A stretch of DNA of 64,000 nucleotides from Bombardia bombarda (GCA_030512295.1 JAULSR010000001.1:6471001-6535000); one strand, 5' to 3'. Shown: positions 12,342 to 25,033, numbered from the stretch's first letter. Notes: generated by a model from the letters alone, not told the origin. A program made the numbers and translations.

Positions 12342-12546
12342 AAAAAAGGAGACTGTAGAATGCTATGCACGGTCGAGAGGTAAGAGTCTTGTAGAGGAGA
12401 AGTTGGGAGTTGAGAAATGTTGAAAATGGTTTGGGGAAGGAGGAGAGAAGTTGAGAGAGGGGAGCTGTGGCAGCTAAAATGTCTTTGCGGCCACCCCTGG
12501 GCTGTGCTCGGGAAACCAGAAATTCGATGAGATTCTATCGACCAGA

Positions 12547-12561
12547 ATTCTGCGAGCTTCT
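12547..12561. promoter_or_regulatory. Possible degenerate heat-shock element
   Basis: Two nTTCn units spaced by exactly five bases (ATTCT-5-CTTCT), a gapped heat-shock element pattern, about 470 bp upstream of the Hsp90 ATG. The middle unit does not match GAA, so this is weak evidence for HSF1 binding. Confidence 0.25.
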
Positions 12562-13072
12562 TCTGATTCGCTTGCTTCCGCCTCCACAGCAACCGGGGAC
12601 GCTGTGATTGGCCAATGATAAGTGGACTCCAGGTGGGCTTCAGGTGGGCTGCGCTAGGCAGAGGTGCCCAGGCGCCTGCGCTGTTGAGGCTGCAAGAGCC
12701 AGCCCGACTCAGGTCCAGCGAAGATGGAAAGTGCCTTGGAGCCTGCAGTGCCAGAAGCAGAAGATGCGCCGCTGTTCTGGAACATGCGATGACAACCTGG
12801 AAATACAGTACCTACTGGTGGATCATTTGCCTTCTCAAAGTCGCGGTCACGGAATTTGGCAATCGTAGAAAGCTCCAGAACCACCTGGACCATTTCTGCA
12901 AGGCTGCACGAGGCTAATCCCTGCCCCTCCAGCTGCACTGTCACAGTGTAGCTACTCTTGCTACTGTCCATCTCTTGCTCCAATTCGCTCACCCGCCTTT
13001 GAGTGAATCGACATTGCAGCTCCCCACCGGGCCGTCTTGCTGCCTACCTACCGAGCCCACCTACCTAAACGC

Positions 13073-14319
13073 TTAGTCGCGTCTCTTCTCGGCATGAGTT
13101 GGAGGAGCAAAATTGTACATCAAGGCGGCAACCAGTGAACCAAGAATCTGCGTCATCTTCGTCAGCTCAACTCTTTCTCCTGTTTATACAAGACGGTGGC
13201 TATGATGTCCTTACTGGTCCTACCCACCATATCCAATGGTCTAAACGCACAAAAACACCAGTCAACTCAAGCCACAACTCACGAAAAGAGGGAACGCACG
13301 CTGCCAGTTTGACCCTGCGATCGCGAGAGCTATTGCCCGTGCTGGATTCATGCCCGGACCAGTGTACCCCTGAGCAACTCCCGTTGAGGCGCAAGTCACG
13401 AGCCCCATGCTCAGTCCAACCAGCAAGGGCCCAAGCTGCCGGCCATACATGACTTGCTGGCGGGGATCAAGGCCAGTGCCTATCGCTAGGAGTCTGCATG
13501 TCGAGGTTATGAGCATCAGCACCAGCATCAGGGGTCTTTGATGGAATCAGCCAAAGGAATGCAGAAATACTGACAAGAGGGCTATCGTGGACATGATCTC
13601 GGTCAGAAGGGCCTGACCAGGTGTTTTAAACTGCGGGTCAAAGAAGTTTCCCCCTTCCCTTATGTCTGTAAATGCGGTTCAGCTACTGGAACTGCACCCG
13701 GGGTAAGGGCAGACAGTTGTTCTATACAAGACAGCTTTCTCGTGGCCCCAGGAGCCGAGCAGTACTCCCCCTGCTAATAGTCCGCCAAGGACTTGGGCGG
13801 TTATCAGGTAGGCCGCTTTCTTGTCAGCCACTTGACTACAAAACTGAAAGACCATCGTTCAGTATACCTACCTCTGGATAACGGGGTGAGACCACAGGGC
13901 ATGGTGGTGAAGGTGATGGTGGGGTTGAGATGGCCTCCACTGGCTGTCGCGGTTGCGTATATGAAGCAGGAAAGCAGGACAGCATTGAATATGCCAACAT
14001 AGGCGAGGATCTGTGGGTTTCCGTAGCTCAATAGTGTCATGCCAAACTGGCCGGACACATAGACCATGCTCGCGGTTGCGATGCATTCAACTGTCTAAAA
14101 CGCCGGCGGGACAGTGGTAAGTAGGTAATTGTATTAGGTAGAGTAACTGCGGGTACATCAATCTCTTACAGCTGACCGGAAAAGAACAGCATCTGTCCAG
14201 CCTCCAGTGTAGTACTCGCGCCGATAGTACCATGGGAAGGCTTGAATTCCGCGAGTATCTCGAGCGGTCCCGGCGAATGATCCATCAAATGCACCGTCCA
14301 TCGTGAAAGGGAGAGCCAT
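13073..14319 (-). CDS. Aquaporin / MIP-family channel, seven exons
   Basis: Membrane channel of the major intrinsic protein family, moving water or small solutes. I read seven exons: 14319-14170, 14094-13872, 13830-13728, 13658-13575, 13493-13300, 13240-13215 and 13147-13073, total 855 nt, 284 residues, no internal stop. Seen: the first pore half GGHLNPTITF, where the usual NPA is NPT; the second half GPGMNPARAIAL with canonical NPA; and a late HHWIWWVGP helix typical of the family. Exon 6 is only 26 nt and intron 2 only 41 nt with an AAG acceptor; the intron 4 donor is GTCAGT. These borders were chosen to keep conserved segments in frame and are the least certain part. The absence of long insertions favours a classical aquaporin over an aquaglyceroporin, but I cannot state the substrate. 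Confidence 0.88.
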
Positions 14320-15445
14320 TTTGTGGCTTGAGCTGGTGCCGTATATTTATATTAGACACCAAGTTCGCATCTCTTAGCGCACTGGGACTCATTTCCTTTT
14401 AAACATGCAACTTGAGCTCTAAAGTTGAACAAAGAGTTGCTTGGCCCTGGCTCAGCCTGAATAAGCAACCAACCACAACAGCAAGTGTGCTGTCAGCAAC
14501 ACCCAAAATGTTCTAATTCAAATATTTCTAGCTCTATCGTAGAAACCTCAAAGCTACTGAACTACGAGGTCAAGTTCGCAAAGTAATAGTAATTGCCTGC
14601 CTTAATAACCCTGCAACTTATATCAGGCGCACTTGAATGCTAAGCAGTGCTAGCCGTAAGTACACTACTAGTATTCTCGGGGTGACGTTGCGGATGACGA
14701 GAGCGGGTCTACGTTGAGCACTTGCGTTGGTTTCATTTTCAGGCACCAACCGTTGGAGTCCATATAAAGAGCGAGGTCTTGACTGTACTTGACGATTCAA
14801 AAGAAAAATAATTAGGTACAATATCACCTACCTTGCCTTTGTGGCAAAAGTTGGACTTTGACACGGCTTGGACGCGCGTGCAGATACCCAGAGGCCTCTC
14901 ACAGCTTTCTGGCGGTGGTTATCAGTTCCCTAATCCCTAGCCGTTAGGTACCTACCTACCTACCTTGGCACAGTGTGTTAGTCACGTGTTAGCTGCCAAG
15001 ACCCGCCGTGTTGACGCACGGGCAGTCCCCTGCGACGCTACGTAAGTCGACGACCCTTTCTGGAGGACGCTCTGGCCTGGCCGGGGCTGCTGCTGCGAGT
15101 CAAAAGATTGTATACCGACCTGCACTACGACCGCACTACGACGACCACCACCACCAACCTCAAACCCAGCCTTTCTCTGACAGCTGTCACAAGAAAGCGC
15201 ATCCGAGAAAACCATACGACGCATCGCCTTCTCCCCCTTCAAGACTTCGAGTGAGAAATCCACGCGCAGTAACTCGCGGTCTACACGCGCAAGCCAAAGA
15301 TCCACACACAGGCAACGAGTGAGTGGGCTTGACGTGAGGCCCAGCCGACACCGACACCGACACCGACACCGACTGCGACTGCGACACACGACGCAATCCA
15401 CCCTACTTGGACTTCTGCACCTTGCTTCCCTCATATCTCGCAAAC
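14320..15445. other. Divergent intergenic region, aquaporin/vps1
   Basis: About 1.1 kb with the promoters of both flanking genes. It holds AGGTACCTACCTACCTACCT at 14946-14965 and a (CCGACA)n repeat in the vps1 leader. A 158-codon minus-strand frame at 14982-15458 overlaps the vps1 start and translates to Arg/Cys-rich low complexity; I do not accept it as a gene. Confidence 0.6.
15345..15380. repeat. CCGACA hexamer repeat in vps1 leader
   Basis: Four perfect CCGACA units (15345-15368), then degenerate CCGACT and GCGACT, about 65 bp upstream of the vps1 ATG. Confidence 0.9.
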
Positions 15446-17939
15446 ATGGCAGACGCACCTTCGCTGTCGACTCCTGGCGGCATCTCCGATCCCGGCCTTA
15501 TCAAGTAGGCCCCTCGCCTAAGCCTACTGCTCGCCCCTGGCTTTACGTCGGGCACTGATCGACTAACGTTTGCTTTCCAGGCTCGTCAACAAGCTGCAAG
15601 ACGTCTTCACCACCGTCGGCGTCAACAACCCCATCGATCTACCCCAAATAGTCGTTGTCGGCAGTCAGTCCAGTGGAAAGAGCTCGGTATTAGAAAATAT
15701 TGTTGGCCGCGACTTGTGCGCATCCCCTCTCTTTGCCCCTTTCCTCCTCTCCTTTCTCTGACCCCGCCGAGTTCACCGTGTGCCCTTCTCTGTCCCTTTA
15801 CCCAAGCTAACACGCTTGCCTTTCTTACAGCCTACCCCGTGGATCCGGTATTGTGACCCGTCGGCCGCTCGTGCTCCAGCTTATCAACCGGTCGCCCGCG
15901 CAGCCCAACGGTGTCGGCAATGAGATTACCGACACGACTGACAAGGCAGCCAACACGGACGAGTGGGGCGAGTTCCTACACATCCCCGGCCAAAAGTTCT
16001 TTGACTTTAACAAGATTCGCGATGAGATCAGCAGGGAGACAGAGGCCAAGGTGGGCAGGAACGCTGGAATCTCGCCCGCGCCCATCAACCTGAGGATCAT
16101 CTCGCCTAATGTCTTGAACCTCACCCTCGTCGATCTTCCCGGCTTGACAAGAGTGCCTGTCGGCGACCAGCCTCGCGATATTGAGAGGCAGATACGAGAT
16201 ATGATTGTAAAGTACATTCAAAAGTCCAACGCCATCATCCTGGCTGTCACAGCCGCCAACGTGGATCTGGCCAACTCGGACGGTCTGAAGCTTGCGAGAG
16301 AGGTGGACCCCGAGGGTCAGCGGACCATCGGTGTGCTCACAAAGGTTGATCTGATGGATGACGGCACCGACGTTGTCGACATTCTGGCCGGTCGAATTAT
16401 CCCCCTCCGGCTCGGATACGTACCCGTGGTGAATCGTGGACAGAGAGACATCGACAACAAGAAGCCTATTAATGCCGCCCTCGAAGCCGAGAAAAACTTC
16501 TTCGAGAACCACAAGGCGTACAGAAACAAGAGCTCGTACTGTGGCACGCCCTACCTGGCCCGGAAGCTCAACCTCATCCTCATGATGCACATCAAGCAGA
16601 CCCTGCCAGACATCAAGGCGCGCATCTCTAGTTCCCTACAAAAGTACACACAGGAACTTGAGTCACTGGGTCCGTCGTTGCTCGGAAACAGCACCAATAT
16701 TGTGCTCAACATCATCACCGAGTTCACAAACGAGTGGCGCACCGTTCTAGACGGCAACAACACGGAACTCTCCAGCACGGAGCTGTCTGGTGGCGCCAGA
16801 ATCAGCTTCGTCTTCCACGAACTGTACTCCAACGGCGTCAAAGCAGTGGACCCCTTTGACCAGGTCAAGGACGTTGATATTCGCACCATACTCTATAACT
16901 CCTCTGGCTCATCCCCCGCCCTCTTTGTAGGCACAACTGCCTTTGAACTTATTGTAAAGCACCAAATCAAGCGGCTGGAGGAGCCAAGCTTGAAGTGCGC
17001 ATCTTTGGTCTATGACGAACTGGTGCGCATTCTCACGCAGCTGCTCGCCAAGAACGTCTACCGCCGCTATCCGTCTCTGAAGGAAAAGATTCACGCCGTT
17101 GTCATTTCGTTTTTCAAGAAGGCCATGGACCCGACTAACAAGCTGGTGCGCGATCTTGTCGCCATGGAGTCGTGTTATATCAACACGGGGCATCCCGACT
17201 TTTTGAACGGACACCGCGTAAGTTAGCCCACAGCCCCCCCAGTCGGTAGTCTTGTCTAACCACCAACCCCCCCCGTAGGCGATGGCTATCGTGAACGAGA
17301 AGCATAATCCCTCCAGGCCAGTGCAGGTGGACCCTAAGACCGGGAAGCCCTTGCCGGCCAGCTCGACGCCGGCCAGAGCGGCGAGCCCGACACTGCTGAC
17401 AAATAATGATAATGATTCGAACGGCGGATTCTTTGGCAGCTTCTTTGCGGCCAAGAATAAAAAGAAGGCGGCTGCTATGGAGGCGCCTCCCCCGATGCTC
17501 AAAGCCTCGGGCGTGCTGTCGGAGCGCGAGGGTATTGAGGTGGAAGTTATCAGTACGTTGTCTTCTTCAAGGGCGTTGTTGAGTCGGCTTTATGCGAGTA
17601 TAGTAGCTAACAAACGTGAAATAGAGCTCCTGATTGGGTCATACTACAACATTGTCAGGCGGACCATGATCGACATGGTACCCAAGGCGATTATGCTTAA
17701 TCTTGTCCAGTATGTTTTGGTCTTCCTAGCTGTCAAGTTCACCACATAGAAACTGACCGTACCGCAATAGATTCACAAAGGACGACATGCAAAAGGAGCT
17801 TCTTGAGAACTTGTACCGCACAAGCGAGCTCGACGACCTGCTCAAGGAGAGCGACTACACGGTCAGGCGACGCAAGGAGTGTCAGCAGATGGTCGAGTCC
17901 CTGTCTCGCGCCAACGAGATTGTCAGCCAAGTACAGTGA
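15446..17939 (+). CDS. vps1: Dynamin-like GTPase Vps1
   Basis: Large GTPase that drives vacuolar sorting, endosomal traffic and peroxisome fission by assembling on membrane necks. Six exons: 15446-15504, 15581-15715, 15831-17217, 17279-17552, 17625-17709 and 17771-17939, total 2109 nt, 702 residues, as expected for Vps1. Seen: G1 motif GSQSSGKSS near residue 46, switch I PRGSGIVTRRP (joined across intron 2), G3 DLPGLTRVP, G4 TKVDLMDDGTD, the stalk region, a short variable Ser/Ala/Lys-rich insert (around 17340-17480), and the GTPase effector domain from about residue 610 with LIGSYYNIVRRTM. No pleckstrin-homology or proline-rich domain, which separates it from classical dynamin. All introns have GT...AG borders and keep the frame. 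It converges with the deubiquitinase gene downstream. Confidence 0.98.
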
Positions 17940-19435
17940 TGCAATCAAAGAAATTCTTAAGCTTTTTTACCCAACACCCAACTGAACCCAAAACCCACTT
18001 AATTCAGTCAATCAACCAGGAGATGTATGAAGATGGGGGGGATACGTCTGGACGTACAAGCAGGTCAACATGAATGATGAAGGTGGCTTGAGGGGAAATA
18101 AACGAGTATTACGTACTGTAGAGAGATCGAGGAAGAGTGAGGAAGAGGTGTATTTTGTGTCTGCGAATGGAGGGAGATTGAGAAGGCTGGCTGGCTCGTC
18201 GTAGGTGTATGTGTGTTTGTCTCAGTATTTTTCTTCAGGCCGATTCACCCATCCGTTTACAAGTAATCAGTAGGATGGATAGGACCGGTCAGGATATGAA
18301 GATGACGGGGGCAGACGCCGCTGCTATTCTACTGGAACTCAGGAGCGTAGAAGATCATTTAAGTCTGTTAGTTTATCATCGCACGGAGGGGAGCACTGCT
18401 ATTGATATTCGTTGTTTACTGTTTCTACTAATGTTTCTGTTTCTGTGGTTGGTTGTTATTCCCACGGTACTTCTTGGGTATTGGTTACTATTACTATCCT
18501 TTGTTAGATCTAATTTGAAGGGGAGGGGGGTTGATGACACTACTTCCACAATTCTGGTTGTTCACATCTGTTATAAAGAAGAACAAGAACAAACTTGCCG
18601 TCATCGGTTCTGACGAGTTGCTTCCATCCAAGCACACTCATCTCGTTGTTGAGGAACAACACAGACAACAGCACCTCACCACAGTCGAACCCATTAAGTA
18701 GGACAGAGATGGTTCAAAGAACAGGTCATAAAGAAATAGCAACAGCGTGATGGGTTTTCATACACGATTGCTTACTCAATTTCATTTTCGTAATAAACAT
18801 TTACATGCCCTTCCCTCAAACCCTCTTTCCGTCACACCTGTAAGCCCAACCAATTCATTACATTAACCATTGATAAATTAATCAACTACGAATGTTTGTT
18901 TATCCATCCTTTTTAACAAAGTAGTTCTGTCCAGAAGGAAACCGACCAAGGCAGACCGAGACGAAAAAGACCAGGAGAATAAAACAACAATTAAACGCCA
19001 TGCTTTATAATGCAAATCTGAGTATCCGCCAACCCGCCTGCCCACCTTCCCATCTAGGGTATACGAGGTAGGTAGGCGTTACTTTTTGTCCTTGTCTGCC
19101 AGCTCCTGGCCAGCAGCTTCCCGCTTCATCTAGGTTTGTGTCTGTACCGGACTATGTATCCTTTTTTCCGTTCCGACCCATCCTTCCCACCCGCCGCCCC
19201 CAGCCGTCGCCATGCAAAATAAAACAAAGTAAACAAATGATGTATGTGGGTGGCCAACATTAATAACCCCTTGCCCACCCTAGCAACCCCCCCCTCCCAT
19301 TTTTACAACAGTGAGTTATTAAACCACCACAAAAGGTTTTCCCCCTCCCCTCCCCTCCCCTCCGCCTCCAAGTCTATGGTTTTGCTGCATCTTTGCATCC
19401 CCCTCTTCCTCCTGTTTAGCACATTTCTTTCACCT
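17940..19435. other. Convergent intergenic region, vps1/deubiquitinase
   Basis: About 1.5 kb holding two 3' ends. A 134-codon plus-strand frame at 18209-18613 has a hydrophobic stretch (LLFLLMFLFLWLVVI) but no family match that I know and lies where the vps1 3' untranslated region should be. AGGTAGGTAGG occurs at 19066-19076. Confidence 0.55.
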
Positions 19436-22402
19436 CTACATAACAGCACATTCCCGATCTGGCTCCGGCCCGTGCCTCCCACCGCCAGACCCCTCCTTAT
19501 CTTTATCCTTCTTCCCCTTCCCATCGCCCCCCTTTTCTTTATCATCTTTCTCCCCCTTGCTCTTCGACTTTGTCCTATCCTTCTTGTGATAATGTAAAAG
19601 CCTATGTTGCTTCTCCTCCCCTTCCCCGCCACCGCCGCTTCCACCATCGGCATTCTCCTCCTCAACAACAACCGCCTGCTCCTCCAGTTCCTCAACCCCG
19701 TTCACAGTCGGCACGACAACCGCGGGCAGCGGGTCCCTGCTGGCTCTCGCGAACCCAAGCCTCGACATGGTGATGCTGATCCGTCCCTCGCCCGCCTGAC
19801 TTGACGGACGACTGGATTTAGTCTTCTCACCGCCGCCACCACTCCCCGTCGTCTTGCCGGTGAATTTGGCTGCTGCTCTCGACAGCCTCGCCGCCGTGCT
19901 GGTATCCTCCGATGGCGTGACCGCTGGCGACGGCTCGGCCGATGTGGTCACCAACCCTACAGCACTCATGCTGCCTGCAGCACTCGTAACCGCCGTGTTG
20001 GCCTCCGACAGCGCGACACTGGCCCTCCTAGAATAATCAGTAGCCGCGCCGCCATTGCCCGTCCTGAGATGAACAATAGAGTACGGATCATCGTCAAAGC
20101 TCAGCCTTGACTCCTGTTCCGGCTCCAGCTCAGAACTCAACCGAATGCTCGGCCCACCAGTCATGCTCCCGGTCCCAACCGTCACAAAATCAAAGTAGTC
20201 ACTGGCTCTCCTTGAATTACTCCCGTCGGTCGTCGCCCCACCCCCGCCAACCGCCACGTATTCGCTCATGACAGGCCCTGGCGTGTCAGGCGCCATGAAC
20301 ACAGCGGCACCCGTATTGTTCATCTCATTATACGAAGGCGGATCTTCCACCGCAGACCCATCAGTCGATGGGGCCGCCACGTCCACCATCGGGACGATCT
20401 GGTAGAACAGCAGGTAGGGCATTTCTTCCCGCAGGGATTGCTTGATGTCATCCACATAAACCACGCGATCTTCCGCCAGGTCATCGAATTTGGCCCACTG
20501 GGCTTCTTCGTAATCCGGGGGCGGATCAAGGTCGTGTCTCCGGTTGTCGGTCAGCAGCTTTGGCGCTACGCGCGCAAATGCGACGTAGTGCCCGCTGTGG
20601 AGGGAGTCGCCGCGGTGGCAGACGACCGACTGGAGGACGAGCTTGTATTCTTGGGCTAGCCCATCGACCGAGTCTTGCTGATCGCCATTTGTGGCTGCGA
20701 GCTCATCGGCCATCATGAAGTGTGGAAGTCGCAGGCTATCTGGAATGTCGATGAGGGTGTTGTGGCGTCTCGGTATGCCCTGCTCTGTCATGGTGTACCG
20801 TTTCAAGCAGATGCCCAGAACAGGACGTTGGTTGAAGTGCCGGGCAACTTCCACGTCGCTCTTAGGTTCGGTATTTGTGGTTGCGTGCCATGCTGAAAAG
20901 GAAAGTCAGTCAGAATTTACTCACGAAATGAAGCGAACAAGAAGATTAAAACTTACGTATCAGTCTAAAAAACTGCCAGGCCGGAATTGTGACGGCTTTT
21001 ACGACGGTCGAACCTGCGCGCTTTCCTCTCGAAATAAGGCTCTGGTCCTCTGTCTCCTCAATGTCTTCTGTCTGCCCATCTTCGTGAACGACGATGCGCT
21101 GTATGATGCTTGTAGACCTATGTCGAAGAGCGGGCATTGTCGGCGGGATAGGGTATTCCACCAGCGAGTTCGGAATCGTTGTCCACCTTCGCTGCAGTTG
21201 AGGATTCTCGCTCTGCTCGCTGCTACCCTGCGCCTCATCCTCCTCCTCCGGAATCACAGCCCGAATCGTTCTCTTTGGGCCAGAGCCCAGCTGATCGCTG
21301 CTGCTCTTTTTGTCCTCTATCAGGCTTTCCCTGAGTACATCAACTTTGTTGTTGAAATACTCTTCCAGGCAGTCTTCTAACTTGATGCCCTTTCCTTCAG
21401 GATCAGGGGGGACGGCGAGGTTAAGCAACCTCTCGTGGACCACCTTGTGGTCGTCGACATCCTTCTGCCCTTGGTGGAACAGATCGACTTGGAGGGCAAA
21501 AAGAGGCAGTTGTAATGTTTCTGTGATGAAGCCAAAGGCCTCGGATGTATCTTGCTGTTCGAGACGTTCGGCATCTTTCCACCCACAAGCAGCAAGTGAC
21601 TCTTGTATGTGTTGGGTCTAACAGGGAAGATACGAGTTAGCCTGGGGAGAATTCCGGTGGAAATAAGCAGGAGGAAGGGATCATGTACCATGTCGGTGTG
21701 TATTAGCTTCCCGCTCCTCAACATGTTGACCCATAACCTAAGCAAAGCCGCCAACTTGTTCTGTTCCTCGTCCTTCAAATCGTTCTTCAACATGCACTCG
21801 AAAGCGCCCATCTTGGCGAACATGGCGAACAGCAGCGCATCCAGGTAGCATGTGACAGCCCCTCTGTTTTCTGCACCCACCATTGGGACATTTGGGTTGT
21901 ATGGTTGTATGATGCCCGACCACGCCTGCTGCTGCAGCTTGAGGATGTCGGTAGCCTTGTCGGGGTCGCCACTGGCAAATTTGGAATTGAGAGCATATCG
22001 GACAATTTCTTCAGAGATGCCATTGTATTTCAGCTCCTCCAGCCGCCTCGTGATATCTTCGATCTGTTTTGAGAGAGATGTTAGTAATTGAACATGCTCC
22101 CCCGCTAGAGCTCTCGTGGCGAACGAACCTTTGCAAGCTCCTTCTCCTCCTCTACCTTCTCTTTCTGCGTTTGCCTATCTGATTCGGACTTGAACACAGA
22201 CAGCCATCTCTCGGAGGTAAGAGCTCGACCCTGGGAAGTTATCTTTGTTAGCTCGGCATGCTACTAGGTAGGGTGGATGGTAGGGAATTGCGCAAACCTT
22301 GGGCTCGGAAGACTTGTTGCGACGATGGTTGCTGTCACTATTCCTGTCGCGCATACTACGAAACTTCTTGGGAATCTGGACAGCCGCTTTCATCTTGTCC
22401 AT
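19436..22402 (-). CDS. Ubiquitin-specific protease with C-terminal CaaX box
   Basis: Deubiquitinase of the USP (peptidase C19) fold. Five exons: 22402-22298, 22230-22129, 22063-21689, 21617-20957 and 20892-19436, total 2700 nt, 899 residues. Seen: a divergent Cys box NRGAVTCYLDALLFAMF with Cys near residue 141 (the usual GNTCYMNS is altered), a QQDTSEAF box matching the usual QQDAQEF, RYTMTEQGIPRR, the His box SLHSGHYVAF with His near 516, and WAKFDD with the third catalytic residue. About 300 C-terminal residues are low complexity, ending in a Lys/Asp/Gly-rich tract and then CAVM before the stop. A Cys-aliphatic-aliphatic-Met end is a farnesylation signal, and the Lys-rich tract would help hold a membrane surface. 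I cannot name the yeast orthologue. All splice junctions are supported by conserved reading. Confidence 0.9.
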
Positions 22403-25033
22403 AGTCTGCAGGAAATCGACATGCGTGTTCGGTGTGTATTATGAACAGCTTGGCGCAGCCTGGTGGTTTAGTATTCAGGCTGTTGTTGTTCATGCATATC
22501 CAGGACACAAGGGCTGGGTTGGTGAAGTTGTCGCAAGGGAGTGGGTGGTTGGGTTCGACTTTGATGTGAAAGCGAGATAAATGACCACAATAGAAGTCGG
22601 GGGGCGCCAAAAATGCTAGAATACCGGGTATCGTAAAATCATAAACGGGCTCGAGCTGGAGGGAAAGTTATGTGTGTAGTGGTATCGAGGAGCAGGTTGG
22701 GGGGGATCGAGGGGTAGATGGCGACAATCGATTGCGTCGTGCTCAAGGTCGCGCTGAGAGATGGATCACAGAATCAGCTTAGGTGGACGCATTCATGGCA
22801 GTACGCTAGGGAAGCTTGTAGGTCGAAGGTGTCGGGCAAATATGAGGCTGCCTTGAAGGCGCGGCGTGAATTGATCCGGCTAAGCTGCAAAGGATGACGA
22901 CGTGGAGCGGATTGAAGGGTGGTGGAATTTAGCAATATAGTTTTCAGGTTGACCGAGGGGAGTCTGGAAGCTGAGGGCTGAGGGCTGAATAGGAGGGAGG
23001 GGTCCACGGGTGGTAAAGAGGGGTGGTGCACCCCTTGTCAAGGCTGTCCAACACCCAACAATTGGGGTGAGGGCCCATGAGCGTGGGCTCGGTGGGCTGA
23101 TTTTAGGGGGGGCGGACACCACACGTAGCCCGAATCAGAAGGCTTATACTACGCTAATTAGGGCCAAGGCTGATCGACATATCAGCGCCTGCTAAGCCAA
23201 ATCAGGGTATCCATGGGTGACTTTACAGGTCTCATCTGCTAATAAATAGGTAGTAGTATACCTATAGTTAGCGTGACAAGTCGCGGACAGTCAAGGACAT
23301 CTATAGCTGGTCACACCTTGTCCAGATGTTTCATCGTATTAAAGTAATGTCTGTATCTCCTGCTTTAAATTTACACTGATGTAATCGGCTCATTCTCTAA
23401 CAGTTCTGTGTATTCCGGGGGGTCATTCGGATATCACAGGCTTACGCGAATGGATCTGTTCTAACTGGCTGCCTATCCGAAGACGACGAAAACGATGACA
23501 CACATTTAGGTTTGGGTATAGTAGGGTAGCAATGGAAGGTTAGGGAAAGAGAGCGAGCTATCTTGATATGTTGAAGGTTGGAAATGCTTCACCACATGAT
23601 TAACTGCCTAACCAAGTGCCTGAAAGTGACGTACGCACGACACGATACACATGAAAGTGTCCGACCCGGAAATTCTAGATAGCAGCGCGAAAGTCCATGT
23701 CCGATGGGTGCAACCCGTGTACGATCTCATCTCCAAGGTAGAATACCTACCTGAGTTAGGTAACGAGTACGGACTGCAGTGTGCTCTTCCAGTGTCCATA
23801 TGCATCTCTGATGAGCCCCGTTGTCTGGGACATCTGCAATGCGATGACACCCCCCTGTCGCAGCCACGGTGTTGCCCTGTCGGGCGTCCACTGGTGAGCC
23901 GCTGTCATTGACAGAAAAGAGCCCACCCGAGGCTCGTCCAGGGCTGACGTTCCCGATGACGCTGCACCGAGAACCGAGCTGCCCTGCATCTGGACAAGGG
24001 TGTCTGTCCAAATCTCGATGCCTGGATGGCTGGATCTGCATGCTATAACCCTGAAGTGGACGATATCATAGCAATTAGCATAGACGTTGTCTTTAACACA
24101 ATTGCCTCTATCGTGTGTCTAAGCAGCGCATTTATTGCAACAGCTGCCGTGGTCAGTGGTCAGACTAGTGCTCAGCTGTTTGTTGCGACTGCGACATCTT
24201 CAAACATGACGCGACGGCCACTGGACGGTCTGTCTAGCGGGCAGGCAGTCCCTTAGGTAAAGCACCCCCCGCCTCGCAACGTAGCCGCGGCCAAAGGCCC
24301 CGAGGCACACCACCTGACGCCTATAAATACCCGTGCAAAAATCCGCGCGACCGTATCACGGCCTCCGATTTTCCGAGTGCCAATAATGTGACCGAAGAAC
24401 AAATAATGGCATGATGTGTCCTCCAGAAATGAAGACACGAGACATGGAGTTTTGATGAATTACTTTGTAGAGCGTGAATTCCATTCATGGCGAGCTCACT
24501 CTGCGATGCCTCGGCTAGTTCGAACCGAGCAATAAGGTACCAGCTTAGGATAACATTTTAGCTCTTTGAACCCCTGGGATCTCGGAATTTCTTTCCCGTC
24601 TTTCAAAGAGCCCGGGTACGGCACAGAGCTCGCCGAAGTGGCATCTAAGGCATCTAGGCCAGCAGCTGGAGCCACAGTCAAGCCACCCCCGGGTTGAGCC
24701 ACAGTGATAGACTGATTGGTTTGACAGCTTTTAGCGGCGCTACTGTCCGCTGAGTGGCATTTGGTGCTTGGTAATCCCGGCCCGCCTCCGCTCGCTAGCC
24801 CCGCTGGAGCTTAAGCGGGTTACCTCGGCATGGTCCTTGACAGGGCAAGTTGGTCCGGGGTAAGGAGCGAGGGGGGACAAGAGACGACAAAGATGCGAAG
24901 TTGAGACAAGATCAGACGACTGCCCATGAAGCCTGCGAGATTGTCTTTCTGCTTCTTCCATCCCAATAGTAGACCCGATTGATTGACAACAGACCTAATT
25001 AATCACCACTTTGCCATCGAAAATCAATCAAAA
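22403..25033. other. Divergent intergenic region, deubiquitinase/acyl-CoA dehydrogenase
   Basis: About 2.6 kb without a supportable gene. Frames of up to 104 codons (for example 23727-24041 minus) show no domain and no plausible splice partners. Both flanking promoters must lie here. A TTCGAA word at about 24519 looks like a tRNA T-loop, but the arms do not form. Confidence 0.55.

Larger units (their letters stand above)
12074..13072. other. Region between hsp90 start and aquaporin end
   Basis: About 1 kb holding the hsp90 promoter and leader (left part) and the aquaporin 3' end (right part, next to 13073). Frames of 86 to 144 codons here give no recognisable protein. ACCTACC words occur at 13043-13052 and 13059-13068. 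Confidence 0.55.

Noticed and set aside
14982..15458. 158-codon minus-strand frame
   Set aside because: Arg/Cys low complexity overlapping the vps1 start and the CCGACA repeat.
18209..18613. 134-codon plus-strand frame with a hydrophobic segment
   Set aside because: Lies in the likely vps1 3' untranslated region; the single hydrophobic run is T-rich low complexity.
23727..24041. 104-codon minus-strand frame in the long gap
   Set aside because: Atypical composition, no domain, no introns linking it to other frames.
24500..24535. TTCGAA in a short stem, tRNA T-arm-like
   Set aside because: The loop has ten bases, not seven, and no acceptor stem or A box lies at the right distance.
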